Part shown: positions 1-11,190 of the stretch, one piece after another
How the letters are laid out: every line of letters begins with the position of its first letter
How positions within the stretch are numbered: position 1 is the stretch's first letter
NCBI GenBank assembly: GCA_013399855.1
Contig: VXAY01001313.1
Location: 1,287,084-1,351,083, forward strand
DNA: 64,000 nucleotides
DNA from: Oxyruncus cristatus
Taxonomy: Eukaryota > Chordata > Aves > Passeriformes > Cotingidae
Direction: 5' to 3'
Made by a program: the position numbers and the translations under genes
The notes under the pieces: generated by a model
The model's database searches: none
What the model was told of the DNA's origin: nothing
Seen by the model: the letters and a program-made list of their open reading frames with translations, nothing else

Positions 1-121
1 AAGCAAAGCTGATTTGTGTTTGCATTCAGGAACAGCCCCAAGTGCCAGTAGAATTGCCAGAGGAGGGCTTGGTTTCACACACGTGTAATAGAGATATCAC
101 ATGTGCTGTTGTCTTTATTGC

Positions 122-233
122 AATCACAGAATCACACAAGATGCTGAGTTGGAAGGGACCCACGAGGATCATTGAGTCCAACTCCTGGCCCTGCACAGGG
201 CCAACCCCAAGAGTCACATCATGTGCCTGAGAG
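122..233 (-). mobile_element. CR1 LINE fragment, 3' end, antisense
   Basis: The left edge carries the antisense form of the CR1 terminal octamers (CACAGAAT CACACAAG), followed by the antisense 3' UTR block with GTTGGAAGGGACC and ATTGAGTCCAACTCCTGG. It continues into CTGCACAGGGCCAACCCCAAG and ATGTGCCTGAGAG. This order is the reverse complement of the avian CR1 3' tail, so the element points to the minus strand and is truncated at its 5' end after about 110 bases. It is the same subfamily type as the copy at 31.4 kb, which holds the matching sense phrases. No clear target-site duplication is seen. The open frames across it are incidental. Confidence 0.93.
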
Positions 234-1499
234 TAAATCAACTGCTTAATAATACTTTCTCCAGCTTTCCAAGTGAGTTCTATCTTTAGCAAATTGGAAA
301 AGTTGACTGGCTTCTCCAGCATCTTAGCTGGAGGCTTTGGAAATACTGATAATTTCAGCCTCTCCTTTATCAAAATGTCTACACATTCAGTCAGAAACAT
401 GAAGCACATCTTACAGCACTGTTAAGTCTCCAGGGAAATGGGAAGGGAAGGAATCTCCTGTGGGAATTCCCCACCAGTAGGCAACAGCAGCACATCAGCT
501 ATTTTAGCTACTTCTTTGCAGATGGTTTGACAATCTGTTGCAAGTTATACCCCAACACACAATATTCCCTCTCTGCTTTTCTTCAAGTGATGATGTCTCC
601 AGGTATCTAGCTCCAAAAAAGAGCCTCCTTCGATCCACTTCAAATGACACTCTTTGTGTAAAGAGCTTTCTACCGATACCCACTGATCAGCAGGATGACT
701 CCAAATCCTATTATAATCTGCCAGGTAGAAATGGATAAATCTTTTAGCCTAGGCTGGGCTTGTTTCATCATTGTGACAGCTTCCCATGAGCCGGCATTCA
801 TCAGATTCCTTCAAAACAGCCAGCTCCACATCATTTGACAGCTAAATTTCCATGACTGGACTCTAGGTTACTACATCTTTAATCTGCATTTAATTACTCA
901 TTAATAAGCCAGGTACTGATTCACAGTGTGTTCCCCCTCCCCTTTTTTTTTTATTTTATTTTAAATTGCTTGCTGGATGTTGACTGGGATACCAAACTGA
1001 TGGCTAAAATTGCTGCCATGAATGCTTTTTGCATGACCTTCCTGGCAATTTTGTCAATCAAAATAAAATAAGCACCTAAGTATCTTTTGTGTCTTATTAA
1101 AAGGCACTGGGCACATCCAGTTAAGCACAGCAACAGGTCTCTGTCTGACATGAGTGGCAGAGAGATTACTGTGCAATAGTATACGGTGCCACAGCCACAT
1201 GGGAGGTCACATCAAACACGTGTGTAAGCACTCTTTCTACAGACTTACAGCTATTTTGCCTCTCTTTGCCTCCTATCTTAAAGAAGAAGAAATAATAAAA
1301 AAAAAAAAGATGAAAACGAATGTGGGAACAAATACTACTTCAACCACAGTTTTAAGGTACTGTGTTTTCAGAATTGTGCCCTGTGAAATATTTAAATTGC
1401 ATATATCCCAGTGTGTTGCATATGGCAACAAAAAACACTGTTATTTGCTTTGATTCAGTCATGTGAGAGGACAAGTGACACGCTATCAGGTTTCTGCAT
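234..1499. other. unannotated noncoding stretch
   Basis: No gene or recognisable repeat is seen. The stretch holds a T-rich run at 943-963 and a 12-A run at 1297-1308. Open frames here are 99 codons or shorter and show no domain or compositional sign of coding. Confidence 0.6.
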
Positions 1500-1505
1500 G
1501 GCATC
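1500..1505. repeat. target-site duplication, left copy (GGCATC)
   Basis: GGCATC abuts the outer TG of the LTR and is repeated exactly at 2093-2098, directly after the terminal CA. A 6-bp duplication is what ERVK/alpharetrovirus-type integrases leave. Confidence 0.9.
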
Positions 1506-1618
1506 TGTAGGGGGGGCAGCTGTAACCCCCCCTAAATAATAGACCGTGATAAGATCTATTCTGCATGAAAATCACCTCCAGGTGAAGAGAAAATAGATCT
1601 GGTGCACAAAATGGACTG

Positions 1619-1624
1619 TTTATT
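1619..1624 (-). promoter_or_regulatory. LTR polyadenylation signal AATAAA
   Basis: The complement of TTTATT gives AATAAA, in the context CCAATAAACAGTCC, downstream of the LTR TATA box on the same strand. It would end the R region of the LTR transcript. Confidence 0.75.
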
Positions 1625-1641
1625 GGAAAGGAATGGCTAGC

Positions 1642-1648
1642 TTTTATA
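1642..1648 (-). promoter_or_regulatory. LTR TATA box
   Basis: The complement of TTTTATA gives TATAAAA, in the right order and strand relative to the AATAAA and U5 of the solo LTR. Whether it is still active cannot be judged from sequence. Confidence 0.7.
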
Positions 1649-2092
1649 TGGTAGGGCATGGAATGTTTGGAATTTGGGAGGTTTCAAAGGAGGTACATGC
1701 AGGGATGTGTCTATAATTGGGCAAGCTGTGATAAAACTTACCCTATTAGGGAAAGGAAAGATACAAGGTGAGGGAAAACTATAAATCTAAACTACTCAGA
1801 GCCAATAAGCAAAAGGGTTACATTCAGCGAGTAGAAAAACAGCTAACATTGATTTAAACTACAGGATTTAAACTTACTTCATACTGAAGTAAGATTTTCT
1901 TCTAACAACATTGTTAACAAACTGAACAAACATAATACTATTGTAATATGAAAAATAGTCTCTGAGGTAAAGAGTTCTTTGTTATTCAGTAGTCCAGCTG
2001 CATTTTCAAAGCTTTCTCTTTATCTTCAGTTCTGTTTTTCTTCAGAGGTTTTTCTCCACCAGGAATAAGCATCTTGTGGGCAACTTTCAACA

Positions 2093-2098
2093 GGCATC
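2093..2098. repeat. target-site duplication, right copy (GGCATC)
   Basis: An exact copy of the 6 bases at 1500-1505, immediately after the CA end of the LTR. Confidence 0.9.
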
Positions 2099-2739
2099 CA
2101 TGTGAACTTTCCTGGTGCACAGCGCTAAAAGGATCTCCTGTGAACTCTTACTGAGATATGTATCAGCTTTAACCCTTTAACTCTTCAGTTCTTTATTGAG
2201 TATGTTAGTCCTTCAGAGCTTTCTGTCTCACTCAGGTCAGAGTCATGAGCCATTTTCTACTTCCTTTTCTACTATTCAAGTCACTGAAGTTAATTTTGCA
2301 CCTTTAAATCACTTTGTCAAAGAATTATGAAATCTCAGGTACAATGATTTCTTTTAGTTCTTCACAGATGGAAAAATGAGAGATATTGATAACCAGAGCA
2401 TTGCTGTGGCTCTTCACTAGAAGGGTGTATTTAGCAGAGTGGTGTTCCCATGCAAGCTTTAATCCCACAGGCAACAATAGTCCCAGTGGTTTTGGTTACA
2501 GTGAAATATCCAAGGTCATGTCTCAGCTTGGCAGCTCTCTGTGGCTGCAAGTCTATCGACAATGACATAAGATCATTGCATCAGGCCAGCTTGAATGTAT
2601 ATCGAGGCAAGATGTTTTGCCTCCTACAGAAGAAGGCAGTAGACATCTAAGAGTGACGTTTCCCAGGTAATGTTCTCCAAAATTCCTGTGAGTTGGAGCT
2701 TAAATCTTGAGACTTGTATAGTGCCTGCATGGAGAGAAA
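2099..2739. other. unannotated noncoding stretch
   Basis: Unique sequence between the solo LTR and the ancient CR1-like fragment. The 66-codon open frame at 2450-2650 has no recognisable domain. Confidence 0.55.
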
Positions 2740-3090
2740 TCTTAGTGGATTTTTTTTCCCAGTATCTTACTCTGCAAACTCACGTAAACTTTTAGCATTT
2801 CCAGCATCCTGTGGTAATGAGCTCCACAGTTTTAATTGCATTTTGTGTGAACTTTCTTTTATGTGCTTTCTAAAATCTGTCATCTGTTCATTTAATTCCC
2901 CTTAATCCTTGCATTAGAAGAAAAATGAATAATTGTCCTCTGTGCACTTTTCCATTGCTCTATTGATTTTATAAACCTCTGTCATGTCTTCCTCACTTAT
3001 CTCTACTCCAAATTGAAAAGTCTTAATCTTCTTAGCCCTTCCTCATGTAGGAAAACTGTTCCTTACCCTGGTAAGATCACTGTCTCAGTA
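2740..3090 (-). mobile_element. ancient CR1-like LINE fragment, antisense
   Basis: The plus strand shows, in order, GTGGTAATGAGCTCCACAG, TTAATTGCATTTTGTGTGAA, TTTATAAACCTCTGTCATGTC, CAAATTGAAAAGTCTTAATC and CTTCCTCATGTAGGAAAACTG. These match the order of the antisense 3' part of an old, widespread amniote CR1 type (lobe-finned vertebrate CR1/L3-like), including the phrases for small family names such as 'TCCACAGGTTAATTAC' and 'CTGAAAAGTCC'. Divergence is clearly higher than in the other copies, with many indels, and both ends are fuzzy. The exact subfamily is not determined. Confidence 0.75.
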
Positions 3091-3138
3091 AATATCTTAT
3101 GTAAATAGAGATTGCAGTAAATTTTAACCATTGAAAGA

Positions 3139-3195
3139 TTTATTATTATGATTATTATGATGATGATGATGATTATTATTATTGTTATTATTGCT
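3139..3195. repeat. ATT/ATG trinucleotide microsatellite
   Basis: Interleaved runs of TTA/ATG/ATT triplets, for example five near-perfect GAT units around 3159-3173, then ATTATTATT and TTATTATTG. Likely length-polymorphic. Confidence 0.85.
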
Positions 3196-4571
3196 GGCTA
3201 CAATTTTATTCAAGAGGTAAGGGCTCTGTGGTAAATATTTGTCTTCAAAGATTTTCTTAGTAGTCGATGTCTCTTAAATTTTCTGCCTGGTGAGGGAAAG
3301 AAGTGCTCCTAGTCTCCAACTGTTGAATAAATATTTTTCAGCCCCAGGATCTTGAATTGATTGAAGGTATAGCTTAGAGCCTGTTACTCTCTATATTAAT
3401 CTACAGATCTCATCAGACTTCCATGGAAAGCAGAGGAAGTGGAAGAAGCATTGTGGCTAATTAGCTTAATGAAAGGAATATCAATTACTTCACTATTAAA
3501 GCCACTGTTTCTTCATACCAGTAGAGGGAATTGCCTCATGAGCAGCAAAACCTGATTCATGGTTTCTGACATTTGTAGTTAACCCATGGCCCTTGCCTTT
3601 TTCTGTTCAGCTGTGGTCTCTGACAGCCGGGATCCATCCTTTCTGCCACCCTCCCAGGGCAGCAGATTCTTCAGCTGTGCTTGATCGTCTCAGGGCAGTT
3701 TGTCAGATCTAGTTCATCTTCTCCATAGGTCTCCAGAAATTAATCTGGTCCATTTTAAGCCACGGTGTCTTTAAATGAGATCCAGGCACACCTTCTAAAA
3801 TGCGAAATTTGCTTTTTTAGAGTTTTGGGGGTTTTTTAAATATGATTCTAAAGGACAGTGTGATACTAACATATGACAGCATTCCTCACACTTACAGTTC
3901 ACAACAAACATGAGACAATAATTGCAGCTTTTGAAGCAGAACTCACAGGCCTGTGTGGGAATCCATCCACTTGGAGAAACAGGATTGTATCAGCTTTCTA
4001 GGCCAGTCACTACACATCAAAACTACTGCATGTCTTCATTCAGATTCCACCTCGGGAAGGCACTGTGGCAGAGCAAACATGACACCAAAGCCTTGTCTCT
4101 ACATGAAGATGCAGAACAATCCTCTCCTCCACTGAGTTTCTGGGCTGGGCATCCTTTCAGCAACGCTGCTCCAACGGGCAGGAGTTTGTCCCCAGCTGTC
4201 ACATATTTCCAAATGCTGGACACGCGGAGGCATCGAACTGTCAAAGCACAGGGGCGCTCTCTGATTTGTGTTTCTTGAGGAAACTGCCACTGATCCCAGC
4301 CCCATGTGTTTGGCATCTAATGACTTTCTGGAGCAGAAAGAGGCAGGGATGAGGAATGTGGCAGGGAAAGGGCATGTGCTGTAAGTCACACAGAGTGTAA
4401 CATATGACAGCTTGCAAGTAGATAAACAGAAACTGATAAAAAAGCAAAAGTTAGCTTTCTTTATTGATCGGAGTGGTGGAAGGAAAGTCTCCAATATCTT
4501 CACAGGACACTTTCTTTTTAAATCTTTTGAGAAAAAAATCCCCAGTTTGAGGGATTGAGTTCTCATCAAAG
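3196..4571. other. unannotated noncoding stretch
   Basis: No recognisable repeat. From 3922 to 4581 several overlapping frames are open on both strands (up to 160 codons on minus). None has a domain, and simultaneous openness on both strands argues for base composition and not coding. Confidence 0.55.
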
Positions 4572-4732
4572 TGAAAAACAACTAAAAAGAAAGAAAAAAA
4601 AAACCAAAAGACCCCCAAACAAACAAAAAACCCAAACCAACCAACCAAATAAACAAACAAACAAAAACCCCAAAAAAGCCCCAGACAAACAAAAACCGAA
4701 ACCCCAAACATCAACCAGACAACATAAACACC
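4572..4732. repeat. A/C-rich low-complexity tract
   Basis: About 160 bases almost free of G and T: AAAC, AACC and CAAA units such as ACCAACCAACCAAATAAACA. It creates a spurious Lys/Gln/Pro/Asn-rich frame on plus and an aromatic-rich one on minus. Confidence 0.88.
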
Positions 4733-7700
4733 GAACTGGATATAGATTAAAAAAACAACAAAAAAAGAAAATTTATATCAACCTAGCAGTGGAGACAGTA
4801 CTGTGGCTCTACCTTTTCGATATGCACCTTGCCTTGAACTTCTCATTCATGGCTCCCCAGGTATCCAACAGAATGCTTCAGTGCTGATATGGAACACCAA
4901 AGAAGACTGAAATCCTGGGTCCTCCCTTTTGGTGAGGGAAACATTTAGTGATTAAGGCACCTGAATTCATTTTCACCTGTGACTGGAGTTGGAATATTCA
5001 ATTTAAATCTTAAAATCTGGCAGTTAAAAGATGTCAGTCTAATTGATTCAGTACTCAGAATGGTTTCCCTTTCATTTTCAAGCAAGGGTTTAGATTGATT
5101 TTTAGTTTTAAACCCACATCCCTATGTCTACCCTGTTATGAATTACAAAGAACTTCCTTGGCTGGTTCCAATCCATTCTAATCTGTCAGTCTTTATCAGA
5201 GACTGCAACCATAGGCACTTGAAATCAGATTAATTTCTACTGAGGAGAAAAGAAATTGCTGTTTTATTGTTGGCATCTGTGTCAGAACTTGGCTTTCTGA
5301 GTACCGCCTTAACCCCTCTGGGCCAACCCTTACCATCAGTGCTACAAATGTGCTCCATCTCAAGTTTTATCTGATTAACAGTAGGATTGGATCAATCTGT
5401 TTAGTGCTGTGGTTAGTTCCTGTCAATGTTTGACCAGCATTATCCTGTACTGACTGAGGAAAAGAAGCTGTACAGCTGCCCAGTGCCTCGGTGGTTCTCA
5501 GGGTGCTGGTGCTGTGGGTAGGGTTTTACTGTGCTACACAGACATTTCATTGCCAATCATTTCTGCCTCCTCCCACGCTCCTGGAGATTACATGGGATGT
5601 GACCCTGAAAGTCTTTGTCTTTTGACTTTCATAGTTTGTGGTGGGATGTATGGCTCTGCTCTGGATACCTAAATCATATGTTTTGTGTTCCTTCTTATGC
5701 TGTCTGGTTAAATCTCTCAGTTTTAAATCTATGACTGCTCAATCAAGTGAACAAAGGAGAAAATGCTGACTGCATTGTAAAACTCTCTGAGCTGTGAGGC
5801 TCATAGATCAGCTTTATTTGAGCAGTAACACTTTTTGGAAAAGCTGCTGGCAATATATCCCTGGGTTAGATGCGTGTTGAATGTATAATTTCCTTTCTAC
5901 CTCTTCCAAAATGATGCAGATTGAATAGCAACCCACTGCTAATAAGCCCTTTTTCCTGTAAGGACAAGTTGTTCTCTTCCTCATGCTGGAGAGCAGGTTG
6001 CTTATGCTGGTGGCCCTTTCAGTTTTAAGAGGATTTGTGGGAGAGGAAGGCAAAAGTAGGTAGTATAACACAGGTTTAGCATAGAGACAGCAAAGGTTAT
6101 GTGCTGGTCAGAGGCCAAATTAATTACCTTCATATTTTATAAATCACTAGCTTTTCTGCTCACCTTCAGGTTAAGCTGGTGTGGCTTGTAGGAAAAATAA
6201 AAGAAAAATAAAAGCAGAAAATAATACTACAGCATGAAGTTGCCTGCAAACTCAATCATTTGCCTCTGTAGGAGATTTCCACACCTGCCTGATGACAGCC
6301 AGCCATTGTAAGGAAAATCAATATATCTGAATCTATTTTTTTCATATGACTGGACCTGTGCAATACAGGGAGGAAAGCTGAGCAGAAAGGTGGCAAGCCA
6401 AACTAAATTATTTCTGGATGAAAACTAGTTTTCTGTGAACAAATGAAAATAATCCTTTTAGCACTTTCTCACTGGAAATGCTGCTCATTCAGGTTAAGGT
6501 ACTGTTGTGAATTGGAGCTCCACTGAATTTTAAGGTAGTAGAAGCTAAGAGACACTAGACTAGTATACACAACCTAGAAATGAATAGCTCTGTCTACATG
6601 AGGTTTTGCCTCTCTTAAATCTCACAATATGAAGTAGATTTCACATAGTGGAAGAAAATCTTAGAGGAAATGTTGAATTTGGTCTGTTTATGTTTCACTC
6701 TTATTAGACATTCCATAGCCACAAGCATCATCAGGCAGAGTTGTATTTGTGTTCTTTCCACGTTCTAGGATGTGGAACAGCATTTTTGGCTAACAGAGCA
6801 CAGAAGAAATCTCTGGTATCTTTCACGTGGTTCTTTTTCTGCATGGGACATTTGTGATATATGAGCCCATCTTTTAGGAGCAAAAGATTTTTACAAATAT
6901 TTTATCACTTGCTGAATTTGACTTCTGCATTCAAGTAGTCCATTTAATAGACATTTACTGAACAGTAAACTATATTCAGAGTGAGTTCAGAATCATTAAC
7001 TACATTGATATGTGAATGAGATGAACATACTGAGGTTTAATCCAGCCTTGGATCTGTTAAAGAGTTCTTTTTTTAAGCACAACAGAAGACAATTTGCATT
7101 AGTGAAATGCAAAACAGAGAAATTAATCAAGAAACATATTTTCTGAACAATATTCTACCAGCTCAACTTATGATGGATTTGTTGTTGACAGTAATGCAAG
7201 ATTAGCATGCACAACAGTTCCATCTCCCTGTAACAGATCCATGAAGGGTTCGAGTGGGAACATCTGGCAGGGAAGAATCTGTAGCAAATCAGGAGGATGC
7301 AATTACTGGGAAGCTGTTTGGGAAGAGGTGGACTTCAAAGATGCACATCAATCAGGGTACTCTGGAGATGGGAAAGCCTAACTGAACCTCAGTCAACATC
7401 ATGCCATAAAGATGGATTTATAATTTCAGGGCTTTACATCTCCATGAGTGCTGTTTCTGCAATATTGATGAAATACAATGAAAAGTTGAAATCAAAATGG
7501 TTTCTTTAGATACACTGTTATCAAAAGATCCCTGCTACTCTTTTTTTTTTTCTTACCTTGACAATCCCATTTCTCTCTCCAGATATTGAACCTTGTAACT
7601 CTCTCTTCTTTTTAAACAAAAGTGCCATGCTGATGATAAATAAGTCAACAATATCATTGCCACCTTAAGGTTCAAACACTCTCTTCTTATCATTCCTTTT

Positions 7701-10700
7701 AAGCTGCTGACACCACACCATATTTTGCCTACCTATGCCTGTGGATCATAATCTGATCTAAGGCATTTTGGCTTACTTTGATCTGCAACGCAGCAGCTCA
7801 TATTCTGCACTCTGCTCTCACCAACTGGAACATTTAGGAGAAAAAGAAAGGAAAAAACATCTGTAATAATGAATTTCTAAAGAGAGCCCAGGAAAGTGTT
7901 CTGGCCAGAGAAAGCACATAGAAGGCTCAGAGTATAATCCCAGTAGTTGGTTGTTGCAGCAAGACTGACGTTTTCCTAGGATTTCTTGTGCTCTGTTTTC
8001 ATGATGGTACTGTGCTCTGGCCACCTCTTCTGTGAGCAGAATCACTACCACGATTGACCATATCCGTTAATTTTGAATATTAGTTATTTATATTGCAGAT
8101 AAGCAGCAAAAAATACCAATTCTGGGTGCCACTGCCAGGTTATACATGTACCAGTGGTGGCCAGCAGTGGGGAAATGCGTGTCCAAATTTAGCTGTGTGA
8201 AAGTTCACCACCTAAGTGACCTCACACAAGGCAAGTGTTACTCTCTTCCTCAACTATTCATGTGATGTGTAGCAGAGGGGAGGTGGCCTCAGTGACAACT
8301 CAGTACCCAAGAGAAGTGAGTTGCACACCCTCAAGAAGTGTGACAGCAGGCAGTTACTTTGGGCCAGACATTTAACTTTCCAATAGGTAGGATTAGCCTG
8401 GTTTTAGGTATGCAAGGGCTGGCACACAGCCCAAGAACACCGACCCTGAATATTTTCATCCCAGCGAGGGGAGAAATTACATCCTCAAATCTTACAGCAG
8501 AAAGGAGTCTTGTTAGAGAGCAATGCTAACATCTGCTGTAATCTTTTCCTAGTGAAATTAATCCCTACAAGGCATTCCAGTAAATCTCTATTCACAACCT
8601 GTATTTTTCTCACATCCTCTCAACAGGATTGAGCAGACGTTGAGTGGTGTTCTCTCCTACAGTTTGGCATCCTTGGCATGTAAATAATTTCAGCAGTAAA
8701 ATATGGTATCTTATTGTTTCTTTAAAATCCATAGCACTATGAGCATAGGAAACATGGAGAGTTAGGGAGACTTTTAATTAAAAGAAATATGTAATGAGAG
8801 AAGGCAGTAGTAGTCAGAGGTCTGCAGGATGGTAAGAAGGGCAGTTAAAGGTGCTCATTGGCTTTTAGTTTTTCTTCTTGGCTTAGTATCTCATCATCTT
8901 AAGGTGAATTAGGTCCATTAAAGCCACAGGAACCTAAGAGGAAAACAGTAGTTGTTCCAGATAATCCGTAGATTGTCACTTATAAGAAGGGTTGCTGGTT
9001 ATACATAAAAATACCTTTTTTTTTTTACCTTTCAGTGAAAACTCTAAGTGAAGCTACAGTTAAAGCAGGGGTTTTTTTCTTTCTTTCTCTTTGCATTCTT
9101 GATCTATTTTTTAGCTACCGTGATCTCTTAATGTCAGACCTCATAACAAGAGAGGTAGTGGACATGACAGGGATAAATGAAGCCAGTAGTTCCAGAGAAA
9201 GGAAAAACATCTCACACAGATAAGTCATATATTCCAAAGAAGTAAAGAAGCGACTGCAGTAAGATAAAGAGACAATGTAAGATTATTAACTCAAAAGTTA
9301 TATATAGAATGCAAGCATCCAGTTTAAAGATCAAAATATCTGGAGTCAAATTATGTGTGTTGATTGGGATGTGTACACTTCAGGGCTTTTTGGCCCGAAC
9401 TATTGAAAAATAAATATAATTCCAAATTCTGTAAAATTGCCTTCCTACTTTATCTTCAAAAACTCATTAGGTTGATTCTCTCAGCATATCTGGTTTGTAG
9501 AATGACAAGCACTAATATAAAAGCAAGAGAAAATAAGCCTGCAGCACATGATGTGCTGTTTCACCCATGACACAAAGATGTCCAGCTAAACATCACTCAG
9601 ATCACTACTTCTTCTGATGAACCTGAATTTTCTTCAGCTTTTGTGTATGTAATGTCTGTTTCAGATGATGATGTATTTTTCACATGATGTGAGTTGAAGA
9701 GTGCAGTGAGATGACTTTCCAACCAAAATCATCTGACTGGAAGGTCAAAGCGTAGGCTGCAAGACATTACTTGCTCAACTTGTTACCTAAAGGCCTAAAA
9801 AAAGGTCAGAGACAGTTCAACCACATAGAGAGAAGGAGTATTTCCTAGGCAGAAGCAACAAGACTTTTCCTGCTTCTGCTAATTACATCAGAGGCTGCAG
9901 GTGAGGGGAGACTCTGCCCTCTCATCTTCCTTGATAAAACAGCTCCATTTTAAACCTGCAGCTTCAAGGTGTGAATGTTCGACATCCTTCTGACATGGTA
10001 GCTACCCGTGGCTGGTCAGAGCTGCGGGGACCAGTTCAGCTGCACATAAAACCCACTATAACCCAGGGAGGTGTCTAACAAACAGGTATTTAATGCTAAA
10101 TGCAGTGAGACTTTACCCAATGCTAAAGGTAACCAACAGCTGAATTACTATTCTGCAAAAAGAGGCTTCACCCAGCGACCTGGCATAAAGTTAATTTTCT
10201 TAGTAAATTCTTGGGTTTAGTTCCTTATTTTTCATGCTAGAGAAAAATTAATTGCATGATATATATAATTTTTACCATGTTACCAGGTTGGGGTTTGTTT
10301 TTTTTTTTCTTTTTCATTTCTGTAGCTTTTCCTTTCTATATCTTTGGAAAGTCAATTAAGTAATAAAATAAATTTAAAAGTACAAGTGACCCTCTGTTAG
10401 CCAGACATTTTCTAATAAGAACCAAATTATCTCCTACTGAGTATCACACCAATACACCTGCTTTCTCTAATGAAACTTACATTAATATAGATAATTCAGT
10501 CTTGACCTGATATAAAAAGTGAAATAATATTTTCAACTACTGATAAATATCTGTTCCAAATTATAATAGGTAGAAAAGAAGGAGATGTAGTTATAAACTG
10601 TTTTATCCCAAATGACAAATAGATGAGGCTGCACTAAAGATTGAAACACTGAAAACTACATCAAGAAAATTATCACAGAATATTGAAATAATAATAAAAC

Positions 10701-11015
10701 TTGGATTTTAAGTGCAAATACCAGTTATTTCAATTCAGAGATATTAATATTTCATTCCCAACTGATGTTAATATTGTCTAAAGTAGAATATTCTGAGATT
10801 ACACAGGCCAAATCTAAGGTATTTTTCCTCTCTCTAAGGACATGAAAGATTTATCTGTAACAGAGACACATTTTACTTGCAACAAAATAAGAAGGAGTGC
10901 CTTGGTTTTCATTATAACCCAGTTATAATGAAACTTTCTCTAACCCAGTTATTCCTTCTGTTTTTCTGTTTATAAAGCCACCCAAAATATAATTCCAAGT
11001 GACTCAACATTCATA
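4733..11015. other. unannotated AT-rich noncoding stretch (6.3 kb)
   Basis: No gene and no repeat I recognise. Small features inside are direct repeats AAAAATAAAAG at about 6191-6215, an 11-T run near 7541-7551, several (AAT)n scraps, and a 21-bp palindrome at 10910-10930. Open frames are all under 90 codons. Confidence 0.55.
10910..10930. repeat. 21-bp inverted repeat (9-bp arms, 3-nt loop)
   Basis: CATTATAAC and GTTATAATG are perfect reverse complements separated by CCA. A partial direct copy of the centre (TAACCCAGTTAT) follows about 25 bases downstream. Confidence 0.85.
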
Positions 11016-11190
11016 AGGGTTGCCCAGGGAAGCTGTGGATGCTTCATCCCAGGAAGTGTTTACGGGCGGGCTGGATGGGGCTGTGAGAAGCATGGTCTAG
11101 TGGAAGGTGTCCCTGCCCATGGCCAAGGGTTTGGAAGTAGAGCATCCTTAATGCCTCTTCTAACCCAAACCATCCTACAGTTCCATGATG
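11016..11190 (+). mobile_element. CR1 LINE fragment, 3' end, sense
   Basis: The sense CR1 tail reads AGGGTTGCCCAGGGAAGC, TGTGGATGCTTCATCCCAGG, then the GCTGGATGGGGCTGTGAG block, TCTAGTGGAAGGTGTCCCTG, and ends with CTTCTAACCCAAACCATCCT and a degraded octamer TTCCATGATG. It is 5' truncated at about 175 bp. Point changes such as CTTCATCCCAGG for the usual CCCCATCCCTGG show moderate age. Confidence 0.95.

Larger units (their letters stand above)
1506..2092 (-). mobile_element. solo LTR of an ERVK/alpharetrovirus-like endogenous retrovirus
   Basis: The block begins TGTAGGGG and ends TTCAACA on the plus strand, so it has TG...CA ends, and it lies between perfect 6-bp copies of GGCATC. Read on the minus strand it has LTR order: U3 starting TGTTGAAAG, a TATA box (TATAAAA, complement of 1642-1648), an AATAAA signal (complement of 1619-1624) about 24 bases later, then a U5 with strong inverted repeats ending in CCCTACA. 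Length is 587 bp. The short TATA-to-AATAAA distance resembles avian alpharetroviruses, where R is only about 20 bases. No internal viral sequence or second LTR is present, so this is a solo LTR left by LTR-LTR recombination. The family name is not assigned. Confidence 0.88.

Noticed and set aside
4099..4581. 160-codon minus-strand frame and overlapping plus frames
   Set aside because: Open on both strands at once, no domain or splice context; attributed to composition.
4555..4887. 110-codon plus-strand Lys/Pro/Gln-rich frame
   Set aside because: Produced by the A/C-rich low-complexity tract.
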